Position numbers and translations under genes: made by a program
The notes under the pieces: model-generated
Databases searched by the model: none
What the model saw: only the letters and a program-made list of their open reading frames with translations
What the model was told of the DNA's origin: nothing
Assembly: GCF_004346185.1 (NCBI RefSeq)
Contig: NZ_SMAI01000002.1
Coordinates: forward strand, 372,001 to 436,000
Reading direction: 5' to 3'
DNA: 64,000 bases
Source: Aquabacter spiritensis
Lineage (GTDB): Bacteria; Pseudomonadota; Alphaproteobacteria; Rhizobiales; Xanthobacteraceae
In this document: piece after piece, positions 26,028 through 34,802 of the stretch
Position numbering within the stretch: the first letter of the stretch is position 1
Layout: each line of letters starts with the position of its first letter

Positions 26028-27302
26028 ATGCGCGCGACGCGATTCCGCTGGGTTGTGATCTTTCTCCTGTTCGCCGTCACGGTCGTCAATTATGTCGACC
26101 GCGCCGCGATCTCCTATGCCATCCCGATGATGGAGCGCGATCTCGGCCTGTCGAAGCTCGATGCGGGAAGCGTGCTCGGGGCGTTCGGTCTCGGCTATGC
26201 GGTCACCACGCTTCTGGGCGGCTTCGCGGTCGACCGCTACGGCGCCCGGCTGGTTCTCACTTTGGCGGCCATGCTGTGGAGCCTCTCGATCGGCCTGACC
26301 GCCGCGGCGACCGGGTTTTTCGCGCTGTATGCGGCGCGGGTCCTGCTCGGCGTGTCGGAAGGACCGAACTTTCCCGCCTTGACCGGCGCGGTCAGCCGGT
26401 GGCTGGCGCCGGAGGAGCGCGCCACCGCCCTCGCCAATGCCCTGGTCGCCGTGCCGGTCGCGCTCGCCATCGGCGGGCCGGTCGTCACCCAATTGCTCGG
26501 CGTGTTCGACTGGCGCATCACCTTCCTGATCCTGTTCCTCCTCTCCGTCGCCTGGGTGCCGCTCTGGTATTTTCTGTTCCGCGACGACCCGGCGGAGTCG
26601 CGCCATGTCAACGCCGCGGAACTCGCGCAGATCCGCCGCGCCGGCGCGACCCCCGAAAGCCACGCGCTGCTGAAGCTCCCGGAGGGGGCGGTGGTGCGGC
26701 GGCTGCTGACCAACCGGACGCTCCTGGTGAATTACTGGGCCTTCTTCGTGTTCGGCTATTTCCTGTTTTTCTTCATGACCTGGCTGCCGAGCTATCTGGA
26801 GCAGGTCTACAAGCTCGACCTCGCGACCGTCGGCGCCTTCACGATGGTGCCCTGGCTCGCGGCCGCCGTGACGCTGTGGGCTCTCGGGCGCTGGTCGGAC
26901 CATCTCACGCGGACCACCGGGCGGCTGCGCGTCTCGCGGTCCTATCTCATCGCCGGCACCCAGTTGATCGCCGCGCTCGCGGTCATTCCGCTCGCCTTCA
27001 GCGATCAGCTCTGGATCGCGTTCAGCGGAATCACGGTCGCCGTGGCGGCCTCGATGGGCGCGAATGCGGCCTATTATGCGGTGAATGTCGACATCGCGCC
27101 GGCCCGGGCCGCGACCGCCCTCGGCATCATGGATTTCGCCTTCGCCATCGCCGGCTTCCTCGCCCCGGTCCTCACCGGCTGGGTGCTGGGGCTGCGGGGC
27201 TCGTTCGCCGACGGCTTCCTGCTGATGGCGGCCCTGGCCTTTTCCTCGGTGGCGCTGGTCCTCGCCTTCCACCATCCCGACGCCGACAAGGAAGCGGCCT
27301 GA
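26028..27302 (+). CDS. MFS transporter, anion:cation symporter type
   Basis: The 424-residue inner-membrane protein has 12 predicted helices. WVVIFLLFAVTVVNYVDRAA and GLSKLDAGSVLGAFGLGYAV are the N-terminal signatures of the ACS group (hexuronate/glucarate/phthalate carriers). VDRYGARLVL is the MFS loop 2-3 motif and ARVLLGVSEGPNFPALTG the helix 4 region. The ATG at 26028 follows GGAGGGG; a GTG at 26016 is less likely. The substrate is probably an organic anion. A methyltransferase gene follows after 49 bp. Confidence 0.88.
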   Translation: MRATRFRWVVIFLLFAVTVVNYVDRAAISYAIPMMERDLGLSKLDAGSVLGAFGLGYAVTTLLGGFAVDRYGARLVLTLAAMLWSLSIGLTAAATGFFALYAARVLLGVSEGPNFPALTGAVSRWLAPEERATALANALVAVPVALAIGGPVVTQLLGVFDWRITFLILFLLSVAWVPLWYFLFRDDPAESRHVNAAELAQIRRAGATPESHALLKLPEGAVVRRLLTNRTLLVNYWAFFVFGYFLFFFMTWLPSYLEQVYKLDLATVGAFTMVPWLAAAVTLWALGRWSDHLTRTTGRLRVSRSYLIAGTQLIAALAVIPLAFSDQLWIAFSGITVAVAASMGANAAYYAVNVDIAPARAATALGIMDFAFAIAGFLAPVLTGWVLGLRGSFADGFLLMAALAFSSVALVLAFHHPDADKEAA

Positions 27303-27351
27303 CGCGCGCGCCGCAAGGCCGCCCTCCTGCCTTCGAACCCCGGAGACGTCC

Positions 27352-28134
27352 ATGACCGAAAACGCGGTCCGCGCCACCACCATCCAGGACCTCGTGGCGC
27401 GCCAGTTCGGCCCGCAGGCCGCCGCTTATGTCGCGAGCACGGTGCATGCCGCGGGCGAGGATCTCGAGGATTTGCGCCGCCGCCTGGAGGGCCGCGCCGG
27501 CGACCGGCTGCTCGATCTCGGCTGCGGCGGGGGCCATGTCAGCTTCGCCGCGGCCCCCCTGGTGGCCGAGGTCGTGGCCTATGATCTCGCGCCCGAAATG
27601 CTCGCGGCGGTGGCGGCGACCGCCGCGCAGCGCGGCCTCGCCAACATCGTGCCCCGCCAGGGCACCGCCGAGGCGCTGCCGTTCGGCGCCGCCGAATTCG
27701 ACCGTGTCGCGTCGCGCTACAGCGCGCATCACTGGCGCGACCTGCCGCGCGGGCTGGCGGAGGCGCGGCGGGTCGTGAAATCCGACGGGCGCGCGATTTT
27801 CATGGACGTCGTGGCGCCGGAAAACCCGCTGCTCGACACCTATCTCCAGAGCTTCGAGGTGCTGCGCGATCCATCCCATGTGCGGGATTATGCGATCTCG
27901 CAATGGACCGGCTTCGCGCACGCCGCGGGATTTCGGGTGGAAAACGTGGTGGCACGCCGGCTGCGGCTCGAATTCGCGCCATGGATCGCGCGGATGGCGA
28001 CGCCCGCGACCCAGGTCGCGGCGATCCGCGCCCTCCAGGCCTGTGCGCCCGAAGAGGTCCGCGCCCATTTCGCCTTCGAGGCGGACGGCACCTTCACCCT
28101 GGACACGATGACGGTCGAGCTGGCGCCGGTCTGA
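27352..28134 (+). CDS. Class I SAM-dependent methyltransferase
   Basis: The 260-residue product has motif I LLDLGCGGGHVSFAA (about 51-65), acidic strand VAYDLAPEML, motif II-like RQGTAEALPF and ASRYSAHHWRDLPRGL. It resembles UbiE/COQ5 and arsenite-type small-molecule methyltransferases but lacks residues that would fix the substrate. GGAG is close to the ATG. It probably shares a transcript with the MFS gene upstream. Its end is nine bases from the end of gmk on the other strand. Confidence 0.85.
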   Translation: MTENAVRATTIQDLVARQFGPQAAAYVASTVHAAGEDLEDLRRRLEGRAGDRLLDLGCGGGHVSFAAAPLVAEVVAYDLAPEMLAAVAATAAQRGLANIVPRQGTAEALPFGAAEFDRVASRYSAHHWRDLPRGLAEARRVVKSDGRAIFMDVVAPENPLLDTYLQSFEVLRDPSHVRDYAISQWTGFAHAAGFRVENVVARRLRLEFAPWIARMATPATQVAAIRALQACAPEEVRAHFAFEADGTFTLDTMTVELAPV

Positions 28135-28143
28135 GGGCGGCGC

Positions 28144-28836
28144 CTACAGCGCGTCCCTGAGGCTCTGGACGAAGCTGGCGAGCCCGGTCAGCCGCCGCCG
28201 CTTCAGGCGCTCGGCCTGGAGGATGGCGACGAGCTTGGAGAGGCTGTCCTCGATATCCTGATTGATCAGGATGTAGTCGTATTCGGTGAAGTGGCTGATC
28301 TCGTCGGACGCCTTCGACATGCGCTGGCGCACCACCTCGTCGGAATCCTGGGCGCGGCTGCGCAGCCGCGCCTCGAGGTCGGCGGCTGAGGGCGGCAGGA
28401 GGAACACCTTCACCAGATCCTGCTGCGCGCTCTGGTCGAGCTGCTGGGTGCCTTGCCAGTCGATGTCGAACAGCACGTCGCGCCCCGCCGAGAGTGCATC
28501 CTCGACCGCGCGCCGCGGCGTGCCGTAGAGATTTCCGAACACCGTGGCATGTTCGAGCAGGTCGCCCTCGTCGCGCAGCTTGCCGAAGGCCGGCGCGTCG
28601 ATGAAGAAATAATCCTTGCCGTCGACCTCGCCCGGCCGGGGCGGGCGGGTGGTCACCGAGACCGACATGGTGATGCGGTCGTCCAGCGCGAGCAGCCGGC
28701 GCGACAAAGTGGTCTTGCCGGCGCCGGACGGCGAGGACAGGACCAGCATCAGCCCGCGCCGGGCGAGGCCGGACTTCGAGCCCGGCTTCCAGCCCGGCAG
28801 CGCGAAATGGGAGGTCGGAGCGGCGGCATTGGCCAT
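28144..28836 (-). CDS. gmk: Guanylate kinase
   Basis: The 230-residue enzyme phosphorylates GMP to GDP. P-loop LSSPSGAGKTTLSRRLL (about 33-49), GMP-binding SVSVTTRPPRPGEVDGKDY, DIDWQGTQQL and a C-terminal lid segment with NQDIEDSLSKLVAIL are visible. The N-terminus is about 15-20 residues longer than in E. coli. It is the last gene of the cluster running from fabD on this strand, nine bases after the YicC gene. Confidence 0.97.
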   Translation of the reverse strand: MANAAAPTSHFALPGWKPGSKSGLARRGLMLVLSSPSGAGKTTLSRRLLALDDRITMSVSVTTRPPRPGEVDGKDYFFIDAPAFGKLRDEGDLLEHATVFGNLYGTPRRAVEDALSAGRDVLFDIDWQGTQQLDQSAQQDLVKVFLLPPSAADLEARLRSRAQDSDEVVRQRMSKASDEISHFTEYDYILINQDIEDSLSKLVAILQAERLKRRRLTGLASFVQSLRDAL

Positions 28837-28845
28837 GCGGCGGGC

Positions 28846-29754
28846 CTATTCGATGTTCTGGATCTGCTCGCGGAACTGATCCACCAGCAGCTTCAGGTCA
28901 AGCCCGATCTGGGTCAGCGCGACGGCATTCGCCTTCGAGCACACCGTATTGGCTTCGCGGTTGAATTCCTGGGAGAGGAAATCCAGCTTGCGGCCCACCG
29001 GTCCGCCAGCGTCGAGCAGCGCGCGGGCGGCGGCGATATGTGCGTGGAGCCGGTCGAGTTCCTCCCGGATATCGGCCTTCGCGGCGAGCAGCGCGGCCTC
29101 CTGGTGTAGCCGGTCGGGATCGAGCGGCGCGCCGGTCCCGAGCAGCGCCTGGACCTGATCGCGGAGCCGGCCCTTGATGGCGTCCGCCTGGCGGTCCGGC
29201 AGCGCCTCGGCGGCCGCCACGAGGCCGGACATCGCGTCCAGCCGCTCGCGCAGGACCACGGCAAGCGCCGTGCCCTCGCCGGCCCGCATCTCCTGAAGGG
29301 CGCCGAGCGCGGCTTCGAAGCCGTCCTGCGCATCGCTGGCGATGCGGGCGACGTCCTCCGCCGTCTGCTCGGCTTCCGCCACTTCGATCACGCCCTTCAC
29401 GCCCATCAGGGCGTCGATACCGGGCGCAGGCAGGCCGAATCGCTCGGCCGCCGCGCGCGCGGCCGAGACCAGAGCTTCGAGCGCCGGCTGGTTGACGCTG
29501 ACGGCGACCGCCGCGCTCTCGCGCGTCACCTGAAAGGTGCCGGACACCGAGCCGCGGGCGAGGCGGCGGCCGGCGGCGGCCCTTGCCGCCGCCTCGAGGG
29601 CGTCGAAGCCGGGCGGGAAGCGCAGGCGCAGATCCAGGCCCTTGGCGTTGACCGACCGCAACTCCCAGCTCCAGCGCCAGGGCCCGGTGGCGCCCTGCGC
29701 GCGGGCGAAGCCGGTCATGCTGGCGATCGGCGTGACGTCTTTAGCGGTTGGCAT
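28846..29754 (-). CDS. YicC/YloC family endoribonuclease
   Basis: The 302-residue protein shows the YicC N-terminal signature IASMTGFARAQGA and VNAKGLDLRLRFPPGF, and the C-terminal DUF1732 signature GGPVGRKLDFLSQEFNREAN followed by LLVDQFREQIQN. YicC-type proteins are endoribonucleases in E. coli. The gene next to gmk is a widespread pairing. It lies 27 bp after mltG. Confidence 0.93.
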   Translation of the reverse strand: MPTAKDVTPIASMTGFARAQGATGPWRWSWELRSVNAKGLDLRLRFPPGFDALEAAARAAAGRRLARGSVSGTFQVTRESAAVAVSVNQPALEALVSAARAAAERFGLPAPGIDALMGVKGVIEVAEAEQTAEDVARIASDAQDGFEAALGALQEMRAGEGTALAVVLRERLDAMSGLVAAAEALPDRQADAIKGRLRDQVQALLGTGAPLDPDRLHQEAALLAAKADIREELDRLHAHIAAARALLDAGGPVGRKLDFLSQEFNREANTVCSKANAVALTQIGLDLKLLVDQFREQIQNIE

Positions 29755-29781
29755 GGCGGGTCCCGACCGAGCGCCGGCTCC

Positions 29782-30903
29782 TCAATTGGACGTGGCCGGT
29801 ACGGCCGGATTGGCGCCGGTCCCGGCGCCGCCGCCGGGCGCGGGCGGCGTTGCGGCTTTCTGGCTCGCCTCGATTTCGCGCCAGCGCGCGACGTTGCGGT
29901 TGTGCTGGTCGAGCGTTTCGGCAAATGCGTGGCCGCCGGTGCCGTCGGCGACGAAAAACAGGTCTTTGCTGCGCGCCGGATTCGCCACGGCGGCGAGCGC
30001 CTCCTTGCCGGGATTGCTGATCGGCGTCGGCGGCAGGCCGTCGATGGCATAGGTGTTGTAGGGCGTCGGCGTGGTGATGTCGGTGCGCGTGATGGCGCGC
30101 CCGAGGCCGCCTTTGCCGCCCGCAATGCCGTAGATGATGGTCGGGTCGGATTGCAGCCGCATCTTGCGGTTCAGCCGGTTGATGAAGACCGCGGCGACCC
30201 GCGGCCGTTCGTCCGGCTTCCCGGTCTCCTCCTCGACGATCGAGGCGAGCACGACCATTTCCTGGGGGGATTTGAGCGGCAGGCTCGGATCGCGCTTCTC
30301 CCACAGTTCGCGCACCAGCTTCTGCTGCTCCGCGCTCATGCGGGCGAGCACGTCGTCGCGCTTCATGCCGCGCGTGATGCGGTAGGTCTCGGGCAGGAGC
30401 GTGCCTTCCTGCGGCATCCGCGCAGTGCCGGTGAGAAGATCGCTGGCGTTCAGCCGTTCGACGATCTGCTGGGAGGTCAGGCCCTCGGGGATGGTGATCT
30501 GGTGCTGCACGACGCGGCCGTCGATGATCGTGTCGAGGACGTCGGCGATCGAGGCCCGGGCCGGGAATTCATACTCGCCGGCCTGAAGCTGCTCGCCGCG
30601 GCGGGCGATCTGCTGGCTGCCGACGAACAGCATCCAGTTGCGCACCACGCCTTCGCGCTCGAGAAGCTCCGCGACGTCGCGCGTGCCCTGGCCGCGCGGG
30701 ATGACGACCGTCTTCTCCGCGGTCAGCGGGCCGGGCGCGGTATATTGGCCTTCGGCATACCAGGCGACCAGGCCGCCGCCCACGGCGAGAAACAGCAGAA
30801 AGGTGAAGACCGCGCTGCCGATCACGACCGCCGGATGGCTGGCGCCGCGCGAGGGGCGGCGCTTCTTCGCCTGAGCGGCCGCCTTCTGTTCGGGTGTCGC
30901 CAT
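29782..30903 (-). CDS. mltG: Endolytic transglycosylase MltG
   Basis: The 373-residue enzyme is anchored in the inner membrane by one N-terminal helix (VIGSAVFTFLLFLAVGGGLV, about 27-46), after a basic cytoplasmic segment. It cleaves nascent glycan strands and sets their length. A LysM-like region is followed by the YceG catalytic domain with LLPETYRITRG, the catalytic glutamate in LASIVEEETGKPDERPRVAA, and FINRLNRKMRLQSDPTIIYG. The C-terminus is extended by a Pro/Ala-rich tail. The gene follows fabF after a 129-bp gap. Confidence 0.95.
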   Translation of the reverse strand: MATPEQKAAAQAKKRRPSRGASHPAVVIGSAVFTFLLFLAVGGGLVAWYAEGQYTAPGPLTAEKTVVIPRGQGTRDVAELLEREGVVRNWMLFVGSQQIARRGEQLQAGEYEFPARASIADVLDTIIDGRVVQHQITIPEGLTSQQIVERLNASDLLTGTARMPQEGTLLPETYRITRGMKRDDVLARMSAEQQKLVRELWEKRDPSLPLKSPQEMVVLASIVEEETGKPDERPRVAAVFINRLNRKMRLQSDPTIIYGIAGGKGGLGRAITRTDITTPTPYNTYAIDGLPPTPISNPGKEALAAVANPARSKDLFFVADGTGGHAFAETLDQHNRNVARWREIEASQKAATPPAPGGGAGTGANPAVPATSN

Positions 30904-31032
30904 GCTCGTCTCCCATCGCCTCGGCGCTGCCGCCGGCCGCGGCGCGCCGGACAGGGGATACCATGCATCTGGACGGAAGTTGGACCATCCGCCCGGCGCC
31001 GCATGAAAATGCGGACGCCGCGCGGGACGCCT

Positions 31033-32295
31033 CTACCGGTCCACCTTCGCGAACAGAAGCGACGCGTTGGTCCCGCCGAACCCGAACGAATTGGACAAAG
31101 CGGTCTCGATCGGGCGCGAGCGCGCCTTCAGCGGGACCAGATCGATCGGCGTGTCGACCGAGGGGTTTTCGAGATTGAGGGTCGCCGGGGCGATCTGGTC
31201 GCGGATCGCGAGCACCGAGAAGATCGCTTCGACGGCGCCCGCGGCACCGAGCAGATGGCCGATCGACGACTTGGTCGACGACATCGACACGTTCGCCGCG
31301 GAATTTCCGAGTAGCCGCTCGACGGCGCGCAGCTCGATCTCGTCCGCCATGGTCGATGTGCCGTGCGCGTTGATATAATCGACGTCGGCCGCCGTGAGAC
31401 CGGCCCGCTTCAAGGCCGCGGTCATGCAGCGGAATGCGCCGTCGCCATCCGGCGAGGGGGCCGTGATGTGGAAGGCGTCGCCCGACAGGCCGTAGCCGAT
31501 CAGTTCCGCATAGATCTTGGCGCCGCGCGCCTTCGCGTGTTCGTATTCCTCGAGCACGACGATGCCAGCGCCTTCCCCCATCACGAAGCCGTCGCGGTCC
31601 CGGTCATAGGGGCGCGAGCCGCGCTCGGGGGCGTCGTTGAAGGAGGTGCAGAGCGCCTTGCAGGCGGCGAACCCGGCGAGCGACAGGCGGTTGACGGTCG
31701 ATTCGGTGCCGCCCGCCACCATCACGTCGGCATCGCCGAGCGCGATCAGGCGACCGGCATCGCCGATCGCATGGGCGCCGGTGGAGCAGGCGGTGACGAC
31801 CGCGTGGTTCGGCCCCTTCAGGCCGTGCGCGATCGAGACGTAGCCGCCGGCGAGATTGATCAGGCGGCCGGGAATGAAGAAGGGCGAAATGCGGCGCGGC
31901 CCGCGCTCGCGCAGGATATGCGCGGATTCGGCGATGCCCTCGATGCCGCCGATGCCGGAGCCGATCAGGACGCCGCTCACGGTCTGGTCTTCGTAGCTGG
32001 TCGGATGCCAGCCCGCATCGTCCAGCGCCTGCTGCGCCGCAGCCATGGCGAAGATGATGAAATCGTCGACCTTCCGCTGCTCCTTCGGCTCCATCCAGTC
32101 GTCCGGATTGAAGCTGTCGGCGGTGCCGTCGCCGCGCGGAATCATGCAGGCGATCTTGCACGGCAGGTCGGAAACGTCGAAGCGATCGACGAGGCTGGCG
32201 CCGCTCTGGCCCGCCAGAAGTCGCCGCCAGCTCGGCTCGACGCCGCAGGCGAGCGGCGTCACCATGCCGAGGCCAGTGACGACAACACGTCTCAT
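31033..32295 (-). CDS. fabF: 3-oxoacyl-ACP synthase II
   Basis: The 420-residue condensing enzyme elongates acyl-ACP with malonyl-ACP. The catalytic cysteine is in TACSTGAHAIGDA (about 163-176), and the two histidines are in NAHGTSTMADE and SSIGHLLGAAGAVEA. Thiolase-like halves and length are typical of FabF. The ATG at 32295 (MRRVVVTGLG) has GGAG ten bases upstream; an in-frame GTG five codons earlier is less likely. It follows acpP by 72 bp in the usual order. Confidence 0.97.
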   Translation of the reverse strand: MRRVVVTGLGMVTPLACGVEPSWRRLLAGQSGASLVDRFDVSDLPCKIACMIPRGDGTADSFNPDDWMEPKEQRKVDDFIIFAMAAAQQALDDAGWHPTSYEDQTVSGVLIGSGIGGIEGIAESAHILRERGPRRISPFFIPGRLINLAGGYVSIAHGLKGPNHAVVTACSTGAHAIGDAGRLIALGDADVMVAGGTESTVNRLSLAGFAACKALCTSFNDAPERGSRPYDRDRDGFVMGEGAGIVVLEEYEHAKARGAKIYAELIGYGLSGDAFHITAPSPDGDGAFRCMTAALKRAGLTAADVDYINAHGTSTMADEIELRAVERLLGNSAANVSMSSTKSSIGHLLGAAGAVEAIFSVLAIRDQIAPATLNLENPSVDTPIDLVPLKARSRPIETALSNSFGFGGTNASLLFAKVDR

Positions 32296-32367
32296 GAGGG
32301 GAAACTCCACAAAATCACGCCGACGGCCGCGGGCAGAGCGCGCGACCGCCGAATGCCTGGGCCAGGG

Positions 32368-32604
32368 TCAGCCCGCGTTCTTTTCGAGGAACTTGATCGC
32401 GTCGCCCACGGTCAAAATGGTTTCGGCGGCGTCGTCGGGGATCTCCGTGGAGAATTCCTCTTCGAAGGCCATCACGAGTTCGACGGTGTCGAGGCTGTCG
32501 GCGCCGAGATCATCGATGAAGCTGGCGTTCTCAGTCACCTTCTCAGGCTCAACCCCCAGATGCTCCGCGACGATCTTCTTCACCCGCTCGGCGATGTCAC
32601 TCAT
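32368..32604 (-). CDS. acpP: Acyl carrier protein
   Basis: The 78-residue acidic protein carries the phosphopantetheine serine in [19 protein letters not shown] (about 34-52). It is the central acyl carrier of fatty acid and lipid A synthesis. It stands between fabG and fabF as in most proteobacteria, but with a 353-bp gap behind fabG, which leaves room for its own promoter. Confidence 0.98.
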   Translation of the reverse strand: MSDIAERVKKIVAEHLGVEPEKVTENASFIDDLGADSLDTVELVMAFEEEFSTEIPDDAAETILTVGDAIKFLEKNAG

Positions 32605-32780
32605 CGATGCACCCTCATTGTGTGAATAAATGTCACTGCCGTACAGCGGCTGCGAGAGGGCATAAAGCCTTTCGCCCGCCGTGCCCAGCCCCCCATGCTC
32701 GCATCCGGTCGGCAGATCGAAGCACAGAAATCCAAAATCCGAACTCGCGTCTTCTGCTCGGCCGGATGGAGCGGGTCGTT

Positions 32781-32808
32781 ACCATACTTCCCCGACCTTT
32801 GCCAGCAA
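32781..32808 (-). promoter_or_regulatory. Possible acpP promoter
   Basis: On the minus strand TTGCTG (32808-32803) and TATGGT (32786-32781) are 16 bp apart, in the middle of the 353-bp fabG-acpP gap and about 177 bp before the acpP ATG. The -35 is weak. The rest of the gap shows no gene. Confidence 0.35.
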
Positions 32809-32829
32809 ACCCAAAGCCGCTCGCGCGCC

Positions 32830-32860
32830 TGCATCCTTCAGGCTCGGCGCGCCGGATGCA
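32830..32860 (-). terminator. Stem-loop between fabG and acpP
   Basis: TGCATCC and GGATGCA (32830-32836 and 32854-32860) form a perfect 7-bp stem with a 17-nt GC-rich loop, 97 bp behind fabG. Without a T tract it may be an attenuator or a processing site rather than a terminator. Confidence 0.3.
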
Positions 32861-32957
32861 ACAGGATTCCCGCCCGATGCGCCGCGAATTCGCCGAGCAT
32901 CGGCGTTCCGCCCCCCGCGCCCGCCGCGCCCCCCGATTCGCGGCTGCTTGCGCGGGC

Positions 32958-33695
32958 TCAGATCATCGCCATTCCGCCATTGACGTGCAGCGTCTGGCCG
33001 GTGACGTAGGCCGCCTCGTCCGACGCCAGATAGACGCAGGCCGACGCGATTTCCTGCGACGTGCCGAGCCGGGCCGCCGGCACCGCCTTGAGGATCGTCT
33101 CGCGCTGCTTCTCGTTCAGCGCGTCCGTCATCGGCGTCGCGATAAAGCCGGGCGCGACGCAATTCACCGTCACGCCCCGGCTCGCCACTTCCTGCGCCAG
33201 CGATTTGGACATGCCGATCAGGCCGGCCTTGGCTGCGGCATAATTGCCCTGGCCGGCATTGCCGGTCACGCCGACGATCGAGGTGATGGAGATGATGCGC
33301 CCGGTCCGCCGGCGCATCATCGAGCGCACCGCGGCGCGCGAGAGCCGGAAGGCGGCGGTGAGGTTGACCGCGATCACCTGATCCCATGCCTCGTCCGAGA
33401 GGCGCATGAAGATGTTGTCGCGGGTGATCCCGGCATTGTTGACCAGGATGTCGACCGGGCCGAGCACGGCCTCCGCCTCCGGCAGGAGCTTCTCCACCTC
33501 CTCGGCGACGCCGAGATTGCAGGCCAGCACGTGCGCCCGCGCGCCCAGGGCCGCCGCCGCGGCCTCGAGCGCGTCGCGGCGCGTGCCGGAGAGGGCGACG
33601 GTCGCGCCTTGGGCGTGCAAAGCGGCGGCGATGGCGCCGCCGATCCCGCCCGAAGCGCCCGTGACGAGCGCGGTCTTGCCGCTGAGATCGAACAT
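32958..33695 (-). CDS. fabG: 3-oxoacyl-ACP reductase
   Basis: The 245-residue SDR enzyme reduces 3-oxoacyl-ACP with NADPH. It shows VTGASGGIGGAIAAAL (about 11-26), NNAG at about 84, the catalytic serine in ISITSIVGVTGN, and YAAAKAG with the Tyr and Lys of the active site, ending with the FabG-typical VTGQTLHVNGGMAMI. CGGAGG precedes the ATG at 33695. It follows fabD by 26 bp. Confidence 0.97.
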   Translation of the reverse strand: MFDLSGKTALVTGASGGIGGAIAAALHAQGATVALSGTRRDALEAAAAALGARAHVLACNLGVAEEVEKLLPEAEAVLGPVDILVNNAGITRDNIFMRLSDEAWDQVIAVNLTAAFRLSRAAVRSMMRRRTGRIISITSIVGVTGNAGQGNYAAAKAGLIGMSKSLAQEVASRGVTVNCVAPGFIATPMTDALNEKQRETILKAVPAARLGTSQEIASACVYLASDEAAYVTGQTLHVNGGMAMI

Positions 33696-33721
33696 GAAGC
33701 CTCCGGAACTGGGGTGCAGGA

Positions 33722-34678
33722 TCAGGCCGCCGGGGCCTTGCGGGCGGCGATGAAGGCCGCGACGTCGTCGGGGGTGCCGACCGATGTCGCCGCGATCTGT
33801 TTGGCGATGCGGCGGGAAAGGCCCGAAAGGACCTTGCCGGCGCCGACCTCCACCGTCCGGTCGACGCCGGCGGCCGCCATGAACAGGACGCTCTCGCGCC
33901 AGCGCACGGTGCCGGTGACCTGCGCGACCAAAAGGCGGACGATCTCGGCCGGGTCGCTCACCGGCGCGGCCTTGACATTGGCGACGAGCGGCACGACCGG
34001 CGCCCGGACGTGCGCTCCGGCGAGCGCTTCGGCCATCGCCGCGGCGGCGGGCGCCATCAATTGGCAATGGAACGGGGCGGACACCGGCAAGAGGATGGCG
34101 CGCATCGCGCCCCGCGCCTTGGCGAGGGCGATCGCCCGCTCGACGGCGGCGGTGGCGCCGGAGACGACGACCTGCCCGTCGGCATTGTCGTTGGCGGCCT
34201 GGCAGACCTCGCCCGCCTCCGCTTCGGCGGCGACGGCGACGGCATCCTCGAAGCTCAGCCCGAGCAGGGCGGCCATCGCGCCTTCGCCGACCGGCACCGC
34301 CGCCTGCATCGCCGCGCCGCGGATCCGCAGCAGCCGCGCGGCCTCCGAGACCGACAGGGCGCCGGCGGCGGCGAGCGCGGAATATTCGCCGAGCGAGTGC
34401 CCCGCCACGAAGGCGGCGTCGGTCGCGAGATCGAGCCCGGCCTCGGCCTCGAGCACCCGCAGCGCGGCGAGCGAGACCGCCATCAGCGCCGGCTGGGCAT
34501 TCGCGGTGAGGGTCAGCTCGTCCGCCGGCCCGTCCCACATCAACGCGGACAAAGGCTGCGACAGCGCGTCGTCGACCTCCTGGAACACCGCCCGCGCGGC
34601 GGGGAAGGCATCGGCGAGCGCCTTGCCCATGCCGACCTGCTGGCTGCCCTGTCCCGGAAAGATGAAGGCCGTGCTCAT
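33722..34678 (-). CDS. fabD: Malonyl-CoA:ACP transacylase
   Basis: The 318-residue enzyme loads malonate onto ACP. FIFPGQGSQQVGMGKALAD opens the protein, the nucleophile serine lies in VAGHSLGEYSALAAAGAL (about 89-106), and the second-half histidine is in PVSAPFHCQLM. An ATG at 34678 fits the family start. It heads the fab cluster, which runs fabD-fabG-acpP-fabF on this strand, and is separated from the kinase gene by 124 bp containing a promoter-like element. Confidence 0.97.
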   Translation of the reverse strand: MSTAFIFPGQGSQQVGMGKALADAFPAARAVFQEVDDALSQPLSALMWDGPADELTLTANAQPALMAVSLAALRVLEAEAGLDLATDAAFVAGHSLGEYSALAAAGALSVSEAARLLRIRGAAMQAAVPVGEGAMAALLGLSFEDAVAVAAEAEAGEVCQAANDNADGQVVVSGATAAVERAIALAKARGAMRAILLPVSAPFHCQLMAPAAAAMAEALAGAHVRAPVVPLVANVKAAPVSDPAEIVRLLVAQVTGTVRWRESVLFMAAAGVDRTVEVGAGKVLSGLSRRIAKQIAATSVGTPDDVAAFIAARKAPAA

Positions 34679-34727
34679 GCGCGTTCCCTCGCTTCTTGTT
34701 GCTGGCCCGAAAGTTGGGGAGGGGAGA

Positions 34728-34752
34728 GACACCCGCAACGGCAGGGTGTCAA
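34728..34752 (-). promoter_or_regulatory. Promoter-like element with dyad upstream of fabD
   Basis: On the minus strand a perfect TTGACA (34752-34747) is the left edge of a dyad, GACACCC-N9-GGGTGTC (34728-34750). No good -10 is visible 16-18 bp further on. The dyad may be an operator or a leader hairpin. It shows that the fab cluster probably has a promoter separate from the cassette upstream. Confidence 0.4.
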
Positions 34753-34802
34753 GGGCAAGCGATGCCGCGACGTCACCAAGCAAGCGGGCTTCGCATGCGG
34801 CG

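Noticed and set aside
25776-27383. Upstream extension of the YifB ATPase over the MFS gene
   Set aside because: The GTG at 25775 has an excellent GGGAGG and gives the family start; the extension is antisense to the transporter gene.
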